Source: Pseudomonas sp. P7548
GTDB lineage: Bacteria > Pseudomonadota > Gammaproteobacteria > Pseudomonadales > Pseudomonadaceae
Length of the DNA: 64,000 bases
NCBI RefSeq assembly: GCF_013386585.1
Contig: NZ_JACARO010000063.1
Span: 1-64,000 of the forward strand
Direction: 5' to 3'
Shown here: piece after piece, positions 35,202-43,810 of the stretch
Layout: each line of letters opens with the position of its first letter
How positions within the stretch are numbered: the first letter of the stretch is position 1
The notes under the pieces: generated by a model
The model's database searches: none
What the model saw: only the letters and a program-made list of their open reading frames with translations
What the model was told of the DNA's origin: nothing
Translations under genes and position numbers: made by a program

Positions 35202-35837
35202 TTACTTGGCTGCGCGCTCTTTGGCGATCAGCTGGTCGGCAACATTCAGCGTCTGCTCAGGACCACCGGAGGTGCCCAGGTCGAAACGGTATTTGCCGTT
35301 GACGATCATGGTCGGTACGCCTTGCACGCCGTACTTCTGCGCCAGTTCCTTGGCCTGCTTGATCTGGCCCTGGATAGCGAAGGAATTGAAGGTGGCGAGG
35401 AACTTGTCCTTGTCGACGCCTTGGGTGGCAACGAAGTCAGCCATCTCTTCCGGCTTGGTCAGGCGCTTGCCTTGTTTCTGGATCGCATCAAACACCGCGT
35501 TGTGGACCTTGTGCTCAACACCCATGGCTTCCAGGGTCAGGAACAGTTGGCCGTGGGCGTCCCATGGGCCGCCGAACATGGCCGGGATGCGCTTGAAGTT
35601 GACGTCGGACGGGAGTTTTTCGACCCAAGGGTTGATGGTCGGCTCAAAGGCGTAGCAATGCGGGCAGCCGTACCAGAACAGCTCCACCACTTCGATCTTG
35701 CCAGGCACCGAGACCGGCACCGGGTTGGCCAATTCAACGTAGGTTTTACCGGCTTCAAGCGGCACGTCGGCAGCTTGTGCGGTCATGCCGAAGAGGCTGG
35801 CAGTGACGAGAGCGGCGCTGAGGATCAGATTACGCAT
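35202..35837 (-). CDS. dsbA: Thiol:disulfide interchange protein DsbA
   Basis: A 211-residue periplasmic oxidase that introduces disulfide bonds. Signal peptide about residues 1-22 (MRNLILSAALVTASLFGMTA), thioredoxin fold, active site CPHC (Cys58-Cys61 in WYGCPHCYAFEP) and the cis-Pro loop GVQGVPTMIVNG. Full length. The AlgU-type promoter at 35881-35908 lies just upstream. It lies 10 bases before the EEP gene on the same strand. Confidence 0.95.
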   Translation of the reverse strand: MRNLILSAALVTASLFGMTAQAADVPLEAGKTYVELANPVPVSVPGKIEVVELFWYGCPHCYAFEPTINPWVEKLPSDVNFKRIPAMFGGPWDAHGQLFLTLEAMGVEHKVHNAVFDAIQKQGKRLTKPEEMADFVATQGVDKDKFLATFNSFAIQGQIKQAKELAQKYGVQGVPTMIVNGKYRFDLGTSGGPEQTLNVADQLIAKERAAK

Positions 35838-35880
35838 GCTTTACTCCTGGACAAATAAAGTCGCCTCACGCGACCTTTGT

Positions 35881-35908
35881 TGTGACAGGTCTACGCGGGC
35901 ATGAGTTC
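35881..35908 (-). promoter_or_regulatory. Candidate AlgU (sigma-22) promoter of dsbA
   Basis: On the minus strand GAACTC (35908-35903), a 17-base spacer and TCACA (35885-35881) lie 44-71 bases before the dsbA ATG. The AlgU consensus is GAACTT-N16/17-TCtgA. dsbA is known to be AlgU-dependent in P. aeruginosa. Confidence 0.5.
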
Positions 35909-35934
35909 GTTAGTGTAACGGCACCGGCCACAAA

Positions 35935-35960
35935 AAAGGGCGGCCTAAGCCACCCTTTTT
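35935..35960 (-). terminator. Rho-independent terminator after cytochrome c4
   Basis: On the minus strand AAAGGGTGGC / GCCGCCCTTT with a 4-base loop and one mismatch, then a T run. It separates cytochrome c4 from dsbA. Confidence 0.8.
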
Positions 35961-36005
35961 ATGCTTGCATCGACGGATTAATCGAGCGTTAACGTCGTAT
36001 TTGTA

Positions 36006-36611
36006 TCAGTGCAGACCCTGGATGTACTGGGAAACCGCCTCAATGTCCTTGTTGCTCATTTTATTGGAGATGGTTTGCATGATTTTGGCATCGCCGTCGT
36101 TGGTGCGATTGCCTTCACGGAAGTCCGTCAGCTGCTTGGCGATGTACTGCGCGTGCTGGCCGCTCAAGTGCGGGAAGCCAGCAGCGGCAAGGCCTGCGCC
36201 GTTAGGCGAGTGGCAACCGATGCACGAAGGCATGCCTTTTTCCAGGTTGCCGCCACGGAACAGTTCTTCACCGTGGGCCACGACTTTTGGATCGGCAGCT
36301 CCCACACTGCCTTTCTGGCTGGCAAAATACGCCGCGATATCTGCCAGGTCCTGATCGCTGAGGTTGGTCAGCAAGCCGGTCATTTCCAGTACCGTGCGCT
36401 TGCCGTCCTTGATGTCGTGCATCTGCTTGGTCAGGTAACGCTCGCCCTGGCCGGCCAGTTTGGGAAAGTTCGGCGCCGGGCTGTTGCCATCCGGTCCATG
36501 GCAAGCACCACATACGGCGGCTTTCGCCTGGCCCGCTGTAGCGTCGCCTGCAGCATGGGCAACACCGGTGATGCCCAGGGTCAACAGCAGACTCACGATC
36601 AGTTTGTTCAT
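36006..36611 (-). CDS. Diheme cytochrome c4
   Basis: A 201-residue periplasmic protein. Signal peptide ends near AHA (residue 20). Two c-type heme sites are visible, CGACH (34-38) and CIGCH (130-134), each followed by a Met-ligand segment. It passes electrons towards the terminal oxidases. It is the usual neighbour of dsbA and of the monoheme cytochrome gene that precedes it. Confidence 0.93.
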   Translation of the reverse strand: MNKLIVSLLLTLGITGVAHAAGDATAGQAKAAVCGACHGPDGNSPAPNFPKLAGQGERYLTKQMHDIKDGKRTVLEMTGLLTNLSDQDLADIAAYFASQKGSVGAADPKVVAHGEELFRGGNLEKGMPSCIGCHSPNGAGLAAAGFPHLSGQHAQYIAKQLTDFREGNRTNDGDAKIMQTISNKMSNKDIEAVSQYIQGLH

Positions 36612-36646
36612 CAGCTAATCCAACTACGGCTAAGGGGTTTATAGAG

Positions 36647-36949
36647 TTATCTACCGGGTTTACTCACCATCATTTCAATGATGGCCTGGTAATCCTCAGT
36701 ACTGCAGTCCATGCACAAACCACGCGGCGGCATCGCCTTGAAACCCTGGGTCACGTGTTGCACCAGCGTGTCCATGCCCTGCGCCAATCTTGGCGCCCAC
36801 GCTGCCTGGTCACCCCGTTTGGGGGCGTTGGGCAACTGGCCGGCATGGCAAGCCACGCAAACTCGGTTGTACACCGCTTCGGGATCCTGTGTAGCCTGAG
36901 CGCCGTAAAGCGGAATCAGGACACCGATAGCAAGCAACCACTTGGTCAT
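36647..36949 (-). CDS. Small cytochrome c5-like protein
   Basis: A 100-residue protein with signal peptide (about residues 1-19) and one heme site CVACH (residues 31-35). The Met ligand is probably in AMPPRGLCMDCS; the CxxC after it is the extra cysteine pair typical of cytochrome c5. It lies 35 bases upstream of cytochrome c4 and is likely co-transcribed with it. Confidence 0.88.
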   Translation of the reverse strand: MTKWLLAIGVLIPLYGAQATQDPEAVYNRVCVACHAGQLPNAPKRGDQAAWAPRLAQGMDTLVQHVTQGFKAMPPRGLCMDCSTEDYQAIIEMMVSKPGR

Positions 36950-37141
36950 ACGTCGACCAGTTCAGGGTTTGAGAGCGTTTTGCGTTCTAATGCGCAATAA
37001 AGGTCTATCGCTCCCGTGAACTTCATCCTTCGCTGGGACAAAGCACACACAAAATCTGCGGCATTATATACTGGCGCTACTGAAACGGAAACGACACCGC
37101 TTGCCGCACCCTTTCTCGGCACCGCCCACATCGGAAATCTC

Positions 37142-37783
37142 ATGCAACTCAAGAATCCCATCCTCGGCCTGTGCCAACAGTCCACGTTCATGCTCAGCGC
37201 CGCCAAAGTTGACCAATGCCCCGATGACGAAGGCTTTGAAGTCGCCTTTGCCGGTCGTTCCAACGCTGGCAAATCCAGCGCATTGAACACCCTGACCCAC
37301 GCCAGCCTGGCCCGTACCTCGAAAACCCCAGGCCGCACGCAACTCCTCAATTTCTTCAAGCTAGACGATGATCGGCGTCTGGTCGACCTGCCGGGCTACG
37401 GATACGCAAAAGTACCTATCCCGTTGAAGCTGCACTGGCAGCGTCACCTGGAGGCTTACCTGGGTGGCCGCGAGAGTTTGAAGGGTCTGATCCTGATGAT
37501 GGACATCCGCCACCCGATGACCGACTTCGACCTGCTGATGCTCGACTGGGCCGTCGCCAGCGGCATGCCGATGCATATTCTGCTGACCAAGGCCGACAAG
37601 CTCACTTACGGCGCTGCCAAGAACACCTTGCTCAAAGTGCAGTCCGAAATCCGTAAAGGGTGGGGTGATGCGATCACCATCCAGCTGTTCTCGGCGCCAA
37701 AACGCATGGGCCTGGAAGAGGCTTACACCGTGCTGGCCGGCTGGATGGAATTGGCTGACAAAGGCGCTGAAATCGCGGAATAA
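37142..37783 (+). CDS. engB: Ribosome biogenesis GTPase EngB (YihA/YsxC)
   Basis: A 213-residue GTPase. G1 GRSNAGKSS, G2 TPGRTQ, G3 DLPGYGYAKV, G4 TKADKL and G5 SAPKRMG are all intact. Needed for large-subunit assembly. The start at 37142 gives the family N-terminus (MQLKNPILGLCQQS); the frame stays open another 42 codons upstream, without support. Followed by the ersA sRNA on the other strand. Confidence 0.94.
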   Translation: MQLKNPILGLCQQSTFMLSAAKVDQCPDDEGFEVAFAGRSNAGKSSALNTLTHASLARTSKTPGRTQLLNFFKLDDDRRLVDLPGYGYAKVPIPLKLHWQRHLEAYLGGRESLKGLILMMDIRHPMTDFDLLMLDWAVASGMPMHILLTKADKLTYGAAKNTLLKVQSEIRKGWGDAITIQLFSAPKRMGLEEAYTVLAGWMELADKGAEIAE

Positions 37784-37796
37784 CTTTTCTGCGGGC

Positions 37797-37926
37797 AAAA
37801 AAAACCCCGGACTTCGTATGGGGAGGGGAAGTTCGGGGTTCAAGTTCCGGACCGCTAGGGCGGGGTCCAGATATCTGCCAACACTTAACACAACATAGGA
37901 GCATTGAAGGGCTTCACCACCCATTC
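37797..37926 (-). ncRNA. ersA: ErsA / Spot42-type small RNA
   Basis: A minus-strand RNA of about 130 bases between polA and engB, the conserved site of Spot 42 in enterobacteria and ErsA in Pseudomonas. The 3' end is a strong terminator: AACCCCGAACTT (37840-37829) pairs with AAGTCCGGGGTT (37814-37803), followed by eight U. The loop contains the C-rich run CCCCTCCCC (37828-37820), matching the single-stranded pairing region known for ErsA. Promoter at 37933-37960. The 5' end is estimated from the -10 element. Confidence 0.78.
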
Positions 37927-37932
37927 AGTAAC

Positions 37933-37960
37933 TCTGAGTAGCAGTTCACGGGTTAAGTTC
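37933..37960 (-). promoter_or_regulatory. AlgU-type promoter of ersA
   Basis: On the minus strand GAACTT (37960-37955), 17-base spacer, TCAGA (37937-37933). It fits the AlgU/sigma-22 consensus at nearly all positions. ErsA is AlgU-dependent in P. aeruginosa. The same spacing is found at the dsbA promoter. Confidence 0.7.
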
Positions 37961-38019
37961 CGGCAGGTTCAAAAAACTATTGGAAATAACTGACGGCGAC
38001 ATCCGATCTAAAGCACTCT

Positions 38020-38040
38020 GCCACCACGCCAGGTGGTGGC
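38020..38040 (-). terminator. Hairpin after polA
   Basis: GCCACCAC-N5-GTGGTGGC, 13 bases after the polA stop on the minus strand. It has no T run, so termination is uncertain. Confidence 0.5.
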
Positions 38041-38052
38041 GAATCCCCTGAA

Positions 38053-40836
38053 TCAGTGCGCTTCGTCCCAGTTATCACCGACGCCCACGTCCACCAGCAG
38101 TGGCACGTCCAGCGCTGCTGCGGCACTCATGTGCTCGCGAATCTTCTCGCTCACCTCTTCGACCAGATCCTCACGCACCTCAAGCACCAGCTCATCGTGC
38201 ACCTGCAGGATCACCTTGGCATCCAGGCCTGACTCGGTCAGCCAGTTATCCACCCGCACCATGGCCTTCTTGATGATGTCAGCCGCCGTGCCCTGCATCG
38301 GCGCGTTGATCGCCGTGCGCTCCGCAGCGGCGCGCTCCTGAGGTTTGTTGGAGTTGATATCCGGCAGATACAGGCGACGCCCGAAGAAGGTCTCGACATA
38401 ACCCTGGTCGGCCGCCTGGGCGCGGGTGCGCTCCATGTACTCACGCACACCCGGGTAGCGGGCGAAGTAGACATCGATGTAGGCCTTGGCCGTCTTGGTG
38501 TCGACGCCAATGTCCTTGCCCAGTTTCTGCGCCCCCATGCCATAGATAAGCCCAAAGTTGATCGCCTTGGCGCTGCGACGCTGATTGGAGGTGACCTCGG
38601 CCAGCTCAACCTTGAACACTTCCGCCGCCGTCGCCGTGTGCACGTCCAGGTCGTTACGGAAGGCATTCATCAGCCCTTCGTCCTTGGACAAGTGGGCCAT
38701 GATGCGCAGCTCGATCTGCGAATAGTCCGCCGCCAACAGCTTGTAACCCTTGGGCGCGACGAACGCCTGGCGAATCCGCCGGCCCTCGGCGGTGCGCACC
38801 GGAATGTTCTGCAGGTTCGGATCGCTGGAAGACAAACGCCCGGTCGCCGCTACAGCCTGGTGATAGGACGTATGAATACGCCCGGTACGCGGGTTGATCT
38901 GCTCCGGCAGACGGTCGGTGTAGGTGCTCTTCAATTTGCTCATGCTGCGGTACTGCATCAGCACCTTGGGCAGCAGGAAGTCGTCCTCGGCCAGCTTGGC
39001 CAACACTTCTTCGGCCGTGGAAGCCTGGCCCTTGCCGGTCTTCTTCAAGACGGGCAAACCCAGCTTCTCGTAGAGAATCGCACCGAGTTGCTTGGGCGAG
39101 CCTAGGTTGAACTCTTCGCCGGCGATCTCGAACGCTTCGCGCTCCAGCTCGACCATCTTGTTACCCAGCTCGATGCTCTGGATGCCCAGCAGATCCTTGT
39201 CGACCAGCGCCCCCTGGCGCTCGATACGCGCCAGCACAGGCACCAACGGGATTTCGATATCCGTGAGCACACTCGCCAGGCTCGGGATGGCTGACAGTTG
39301 CGCAAACAGCTCCTGGTGCAGGCGCAAAGTGACATCGGCGTCTTCCGCCGCATACGGGCCAGCTTGTTCCAGCGCGATCTGGTCGAACGTCAGCTGTTTG
39401 GCGCCTTTGCCCGCGATGTCCTGGAAGGCAACGGTGTCGTAGTCCAGGTACTTCTTGGCCAGGCTGTCCATGTCATGCCGGGTCGCGGTGGAGTTCAGCA
39501 CGTAGGATTCGAGCATGGTGTCGAACGCGATGCCGCGCACGGTAATGCCTTGCGCAGGGTCACCACCGATGGCGCAGTTGGCTAAAATGTTCATGTCAAA
39601 CTTGGCGTGCTGGCCAACCTTGAGCTTGGCTGGGTCTTCCAGCAGCGGTTTGAGCGCCAGCAATACCGTGTCGCGATCCAACTGCTGCGGCGCGCCGATG
39701 TAGGAATGGGTCAGCGGGATGTAGGCCGCTTCATGGGGCTGTACAGCAAAGGAAACCCCGACCAACTGCGCCTGTTGCGCGTCGATCCCGGTGGTTTCGG
39801 TATCAAAGGCAAACAATTTGGCGTCGTTGAGCTTCTTCAGCCAACGATCAAACGTCGCCTGATCAAGGATCGTGGTGTAGCTCGCCTCGACAGGCGCCGC
39901 CGCAACTTCTTCAACAACCGCCTCGGCTGCTGGTGCCGCGCTGAGCTCTACACGCTTGGCATCGCGCTGAACCTCATCGATCCAGCTCTTGAACTCAAGC
40001 AGCGTATAGAGCTCCAGCAGTTTTTCCCGATCCGGCTCAATCAGATGCAGATCGTCCAGGCCCACGTCCAGCGCCACATCGCACTTGATCGTCGCCAACT
40101 GGTAGGAAAGAAACGCCATTTCCTTGTGTTCTTCCAGCTTGGCCGGCAGCGTCTTGGCACCCCGGATCGGCAGGGTCGGCACGATATCCAGCTGCTCATA
40201 CAGCTCTTTGATCCCACCATTCACGCCCACCAGCAAGCCGGACGCCGTCTTGGGACCAATACCCGGAACACCCGGGATGTTGTCGGAGGAATCGCCCATC
40301 AGCGCCAGATAGTCGATGATCTGCTCCGGAGCGACGCCAAATTTCTCCTTTACGCCCTCGATGTCCATCGAGCTACCGGTCATGGTGTTGACCAAGGTAA
40401 TGTGCCCGTCGACCAGTTGCGCCATGTCCTTGTCGCCGGTGGAAATCACCACCGGCCGGCTGGCCGCCGCGCTGCTGCGGGCCAAGGTGCCGATCACGTC
40501 ATCGGCCTCAACGCCTTCGACGCACAGCAATGGGAAACCCAGTGCGATCACGCTCTGGTGCAGCGGCTCGATCTGCACACGCATGTCATCGGGCATGCTC
40601 GGGCGGTTGGCCTTGTATTCGGCGTACATGTCGTCGCGAAAGGTCCCACCCTTGGCGTCGAACACCACCGCGAACGGGCTGTCCGGATACTGCTTGCGCA
40701 GGCTTTTGAGCATGTTCAACACGCCCTTGACCGCACCGGTCGGCAGGCCTTTGGAGGTGGTCAGCGGTGGCAACGCGTGGAAGGCGCGGTACAGATATGA
40801 AGAACCGTCCACCAGGACGAGGGGGGCTTGGCTCAT
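38053..40836 (-). CDS. polA: DNA polymerase I
   Basis: A 927-residue polymerase with all three activities. N-terminal 5'-3' exonuclease (residues 1-300; LVDGSSYLYRAFHALPPL, GVEADDVIGTLA, GDSSDNIPGVPGIGPKTA). 3'-5' exonuclease with its DxE intact (LFAFDTETTG). Polymerase domain with DYSQIELRIMAHLS, RRSAKAINFGLIYGMG and QVHDELVLEV. The start is the ATG at 40836; the frame runs to a TTG at 40848, which is not supported. Used in repair and Okazaki fragment processing. Confidence 0.97.
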   Translation of the reverse strand: MSQAPLVLVDGSSYLYRAFHALPPLTTSKGLPTGAVKGVLNMLKSLRKQYPDSPFAVVFDAKGGTFRDDMYAEYKANRPSMPDDMRVQIEPLHQSVIALGFPLLCVEGVEADDVIGTLARSSAAASRPVVISTGDKDMAQLVDGHITLVNTMTGSSMDIEGVKEKFGVAPEQIIDYLALMGDSSDNIPGVPGIGPKTASGLLVGVNGGIKELYEQLDIVPTLPIRGAKTLPAKLEEHKEMAFLSYQLATIKCDVALDVGLDDLHLIEPDREKLLELYTLLEFKSWIDEVQRDAKRVELSAAPAAEAVVEEVAAAPVEASYTTILDQATFDRWLKKLNDAKLFAFDTETTGIDAQQAQLVGVSFAVQPHEAAYIPLTHSYIGAPQQLDRDTVLLALKPLLEDPAKLKVGQHAKFDMNILANCAIGGDPAQGITVRGIAFDTMLESYVLNSTATRHDMDSLAKKYLDYDTVAFQDIAGKGAKQLTFDQIALEQAGPYAAEDADVTLRLHQELFAQLSAIPSLASVLTDIEIPLVPVLARIERQGALVDKDLLGIQSIELGNKMVELEREAFEIAGEEFNLGSPKQLGAILYEKLGLPVLKKTGKGQASTAEEVLAKLAEDDFLLPKVLMQYRSMSKLKSTYTDRLPEQINPRTGRIHTSYHQAVAATGRLSSSDPNLQNIPVRTAEGRRIRQAFVAPKGYKLLAADYSQIELRIMAHLSKDEGLMNAFRNDLDVHTATAAEVFKVELAEVTSNQRRSAKAINFGLIYGMGAQKLGKDIGVDTKTAKAYIDVYFARYPGVREYMERTRAQAADQGYVETFFGRRLYLPDINSNKPQERAAAERTAINAPMQGTAADIIKKAMVRVDNWLTESGLDAKVILQVHDELVLEVREDLVEEVSEKIREHMSAAAALDVPLLVDVGVGDNWDEAH

Positions 40837-40910
40837 GAGCAGGATCAACCTTTTCGGCGGGTCAGGCGCTAGAATAGCCGGACCAATGACGACAAAGGGA
40901 CAAGGTTATC

Positions 40911-41201
40911 ATGCGTACAGCGAATCGCTTGTTGTTGACCGGCTTGATTGCATTCTTGCCGCTGGCCGCCACGGCAGCCGACAGCGCGCCCTCGGGAGAC
41001 CCGGATGTCACGATCCGCACCGAAGGCGACAAGGAAATCCGGGAATACCGCCAAAACGGCTTCCTGTATGCGATCAAGGTAACCCCAAAAGGCGCACCTC
41101 CGTATTTCCTGGTACGCGCGGACGGAACGGATGCGAACTTCATCCGCTCTGACCAGCCGGATATGCTGATCCCGTCATGGAAGATCTTCGAATGGAAATG
41201 A
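40911..41201 (+). CDS. DUF2782 secreted protein
   Basis: A 96-residue protein with signal peptide (cleavage after ATA-A, about residue 23) and a DUF2782 domain (DVTIRTEGDKEIREYRQNGF, then the end LIPSWKIFEW). Predicted periplasmic; function unknown. Divergent from polA; the thrB start follows by 57 bases on the same strand. Confidence 0.88.
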   Translation: MRTANRLLLTGLIAFLPLAATAADSAPSGDPDVTIRTEGDKEIREYRQNGFLYAIKVTPKGAPPYFLVRADGTDANFIRSDQPDMLIPSWKIFEWK

Positions 41202-41257
41202 TTTCTTAACTTCAATTGGCGCCGCGCACCGCGGCGCCCGTACTGGCAGTTTTAACC

Positions 41258-42211
41258 ATGTCTGTGTTCACCCCCCTGGCTCGGCCCGAGCTGGAAACCT
41301 TTCTCGCCCCTTACGGGCTCGGCCGCCTGCTTGATTTCCAGGGAATTGCCGCCGGTAGCGAAAACACCAATTTTTTCGTCAGCCTGGAACAGGGCGAGTT
41401 CGTCCTGACCCTGGTTGAACGCGGCCCGGTCGCGGAAATGCCGTTCTTCATCAAACTGCTCGACGTGCTCCACGACGCCGACTTGCCCGTGCCTTACGCG
41501 CTGCGCACCACCGACGGCGTGGCATTGCGCGAACTCAAAGGCAAACCGGCGCTGCTGCAACCGCGCTTGGCCGGCAAGCACATCAAGGACGCCAACGCCC
41601 AGCATTGCGCCCAGGTCGGTGACCTGCTCGGCCACCTGCACCTGGCCACCCAAGGCGAGAAAGTGCTGGAGCGCAAGACGGATCGCGGGCTCGACTGGAT
41701 GCTCAGTGAAGGTGCGCAGTTGATTTCACACCTCAACGATGCACAGCAGCGACTGCTGCAAGACGCGCTGACCGAAATCGATGCGCACAAGGCCGAAATC
41801 CTCGCCCTGCCACGCGCCAACGTGCACGCGGACCTGTTCCGCGACAACGCGATGTTCGAAGGCACGCACCTCACAGGCCTGATCGACTTCTACAACGCCT
41901 GCTCAGGTCCGATGCTGTACGACGTGGCAATCGCCCTCAATGACTGGTGTTCGGACGCCGACGGCGTGATCGATGGGCAGCGTGCCCGCGCGTTGCTGGG
42001 TGCCTACGCGAGCCTGCGACCGTTTACGGCGAAAGAAGCCGAGCTGTGGCCGACCATGTTGCGCGTGGCGTGCGTGCGGTTCTGGCTGTCACGCCTGATC
42101 GCTGCCGAGTCGTTTGCCGGGCAGGATGTGTTGATCCATGACCCCGCCGAGTTCGAGCACCGTTTGGCGCAGCGCCAGCAGGTCACTCTGCAACTTCCGT
42201 TCGCGCTATAA
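41258..42211 (+). CDS. thrB: Homoserine kinase (Pseudomonas type)
   Basis: A 317-residue kinase of the choline/aminoglycoside kinase fold, not the GHMP fold used in enterobacteria. The Brenner-type motif HADLFRDN, LTGLIDFYNACSGPMLYDVA and an N-terminal GSENTNFFVSLEQGEFVLTL are present. It phosphorylates homoserine for threonine synthesis in the cytosol. The start at 41258 matches the family N-terminus (MSVFTPLARPELETFL). Confidence 0.92.
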   Translation: MSVFTPLARPELETFLAPYGLGRLLDFQGIAAGSENTNFFVSLEQGEFVLTLVERGPVAEMPFFIKLLDVLHDADLPVPYALRTTDGVALRELKGKPALLQPRLAGKHIKDANAQHCAQVGDLLGHLHLATQGEKVLERKTDRGLDWMLSEGAQLISHLNDAQQRLLQDALTEIDAHKAEILALPRANVHADLFRDNAMFEGTHLTGLIDFYNACSGPMLYDVAIALNDWCSDADGVIDGQRARALLGAYASLRPFTAKEAELWPTMLRVACVRFWLSRLIAAESFAGQDVLIHDPAEFEHRLAQRQQVTLQLPFAL

Positions 42212-42233
42212 GAAGATCAACTCGGTCAAAAAA

Positions 42234-42321
42234 TGTGGGAGCTGGCTTGCCTGCGATAGCGGTGGACCAGCAACAGAGATGCTGGCTGGCCTGACGCTAT
42301 CGCAGGCAAGCCAGCTCCCAC
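42234..42321. repeat. REP-type inverted pair (TGTGGGAGCTGGCTTGCC family)
   Basis: TGTGGGAGCTGGCTTGCCTG from 42234 and its inverse ending at 42321. It lies between the converging thrB and znuA genes. Confidence 0.88.
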
Positions 42322-42339
42322 AGGATCATGCAGTGACGG

Positions 42340-43260
42340 TTAGAGCGACTCCAGGCAACCCGCCAAATCGTTACCCAGCTTCTCCAGCACCTGCTCATAC
42401 CCCTGAGCGGTGGCCGGCGTGTACCCACCCAGCGCATCCAGCTCCGCCAGCTTCACCGGCAGGCCAGCCACCAGTGTTTCAGCCAAGCGCGGACGCAATG
42501 GCGGCTCGCTGAACACACACGTCTTACCCACCTCCTGCAATCGTGTGCGCATCGCCGCCACATGCTGGGCGCCAGGCTGCACTTCGGCGGCCACACTGAA
42601 CACGCCGGTGTGCCTGAGCCCGTAGGCGTCTTCGAAGTAGTCGAAGGCTTCGTGGAAAACGAAGTAGGGTTTATCACCCACGGTTGCCAGGCGAGCCTTG
42701 AGACGGGCATCCAGCGCATCCAGTCGTTCATCGAACGCCTTCACGTTGCTCTGGTACCGCGCCGCATTGGCCGGGTCGGCCGAACTCAGGTCGGCCGCCA
42801 TGCGCGCCGCGATCACCCGGGCATTCACCGTCGACAACCACAAGTGCGCATCCAGGCTGCCTGGGCGATGATCGTGGTCATGTTCGTCGGCATCATCGGC
42901 ATGAGAGTGGCTATCTTCGGCAAAACGACGCAACTTCATGCCCGGCAGATCCTGCACGGCCACGGTTGGCAGGCTGCGCCCCTTGAGTACACGCGGCAGG
43001 AAGCTTTCCATGTCCGGACCGATCCAGTACAGCAGGTCCACCGATTGCACACGCTGTACGTCGGATGGGCGCAACGCATAGTTATGCGGCGAAGCACCCG
43101 GCGGCAGCAACACTTCCGGAATGGCCACGCCATCCTGTACAGCAGCGGCAATCAGCTGCAGCGGCTTGATGCTGGTCAGTACCTTGACTTCAGCCTGAGC
43201 GGCACCTGCGATGAACAAACTGGTGACAAATACGACAAAAACGGGAAAAAGTCGGGACAC
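42340..43260 (-). CDS. znuA: Zinc ABC transporter substrate-binding protein ZnuA
   Basis: A 306-residue periplasmic protein with signal peptide ending AAQA. Cluster A-I fold: VKVLTSIKPLQLIAAAVQDG, PPGASPHNYALRPSD, then a His/Asp-rich loop (SHSHADDADEHDHDH) typical of ZnuA, and HLWLSTVNARVIAARMA. Start at the GTG at 43260; another GTG at 43269 is possible. Divergent from zur, with the Zur-like box between. Confidence 0.93.
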   Translation of the reverse strand: MSRLFPVFVVFVTSLFIAGAAQAEVKVLTSIKPLQLIAAAVQDGVAIPEVLLPPGASPHNYALRPSDVQRVQSVDLLYWIGPDMESFLPRVLKGRSLPTVAVQDLPGMKLRRFAEDSHSHADDADEHDHDHRPGSLDAHLWLSTVNARVIAARMAADLSSADPANAARYQSNVKAFDERLDALDARLKARLATVGDKPYFVFHEAFDYFEDAYGLRHTGVFSVAAEVQPGAQHVAAMRTRLQEVGKTCVFSEPPLRPRLAETLVAGLPVKLAELDALGGYTPATAQGYEQVLEKLGNDLAGCLESL

Positions 43261-43284
43261 GATGACCACTCAATGGCGTAGGAA

Positions 43285-43305
43285 CGGGTAACATAATAAC
43301 GTCTC
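43285..43305. promoter_or_regulatory. Zur-like box between znuA and zur
   Basis: GTAACATAATAAC at 43288-43300 is an AT-rich, roughly palindromic element like the core of known Zur boxes (GTTATaNTATAAC). It lies 27 bases from the znuA start and 27 from the zur start, a position able to control both. Confidence 0.55.
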
Positions 43306-43327
43306 TATCAAATGTCTGTCGCCGCTC

Positions 43328-43810
43328 ATGCCTAAAACACCGCTTGCCAGCCGTCCCCATGACCACTCTCACTGCGTGCATACCGCGCTGTCGGAAGCCG
43401 ACACCCTCTGCACGCAGAAGGGGTTGCGCCTGACTGCCCTGCGTCGTCGCGTGCTGGAACTGGTGTGGCAGAGCCACAAGCCGCTGGGCGCCTACGACAT
43501 CCTGGGTGTGCTCAGCGAACAGGACGGCCGCCGCGCCGCGCCGCCGACCGTATACCGTGCGCTGGACTTCCTGCTGGAAAACGGCCTGGTGCACCGCATC
43601 GCCTCGCTCAACGCCTTTGTCGGCTGCAGCCACCCGGAACACGCTCATCAGGGCCAGTTCCTGATCTGCCGCGAATGCCACGCCGCCATCGAGCTTGAAC
43701 AAAAAAGCATCAGTGACGCCATCATCAAAAGCTCTACCGAGGTCGGCTTCAAGGTCGAAGGGCAAACGGTCGAAGTGGTCGGCCTGTGCTCGGGCTGCCA
43801 GGGGGCTTGA
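43328..43810 (+). CDS. zur: Zinc uptake regulator Zur
   Basis: A 160-residue Fur-family repressor. Winged helix LRLTALRRRVLELVWQSHKP and TVYRALDFLLENGLVHRI, then the metal sites ICRECHAAIEL (first CxxC) and LCSGCQG (second CxxC), plus the His-rich GCSHPEHAHQ. With zinc bound it represses znuA and the znuCB operon. The stop overlaps the znuC start (TGATG). Confidence 0.93.
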   Translation: MPKTPLASRPHDHSHCVHTALSEADTLCTQKGLRLTALRRRVLELVWQSHKPLGAYDILGVLSEQDGRRAAPPTVYRALDFLLENGLVHRIASLNAFVGCSHPEHAHQGQFLICRECHAAIELEQKSISDAIIKSSTEVGFKVEGQTVEVVGLCSGCQGA

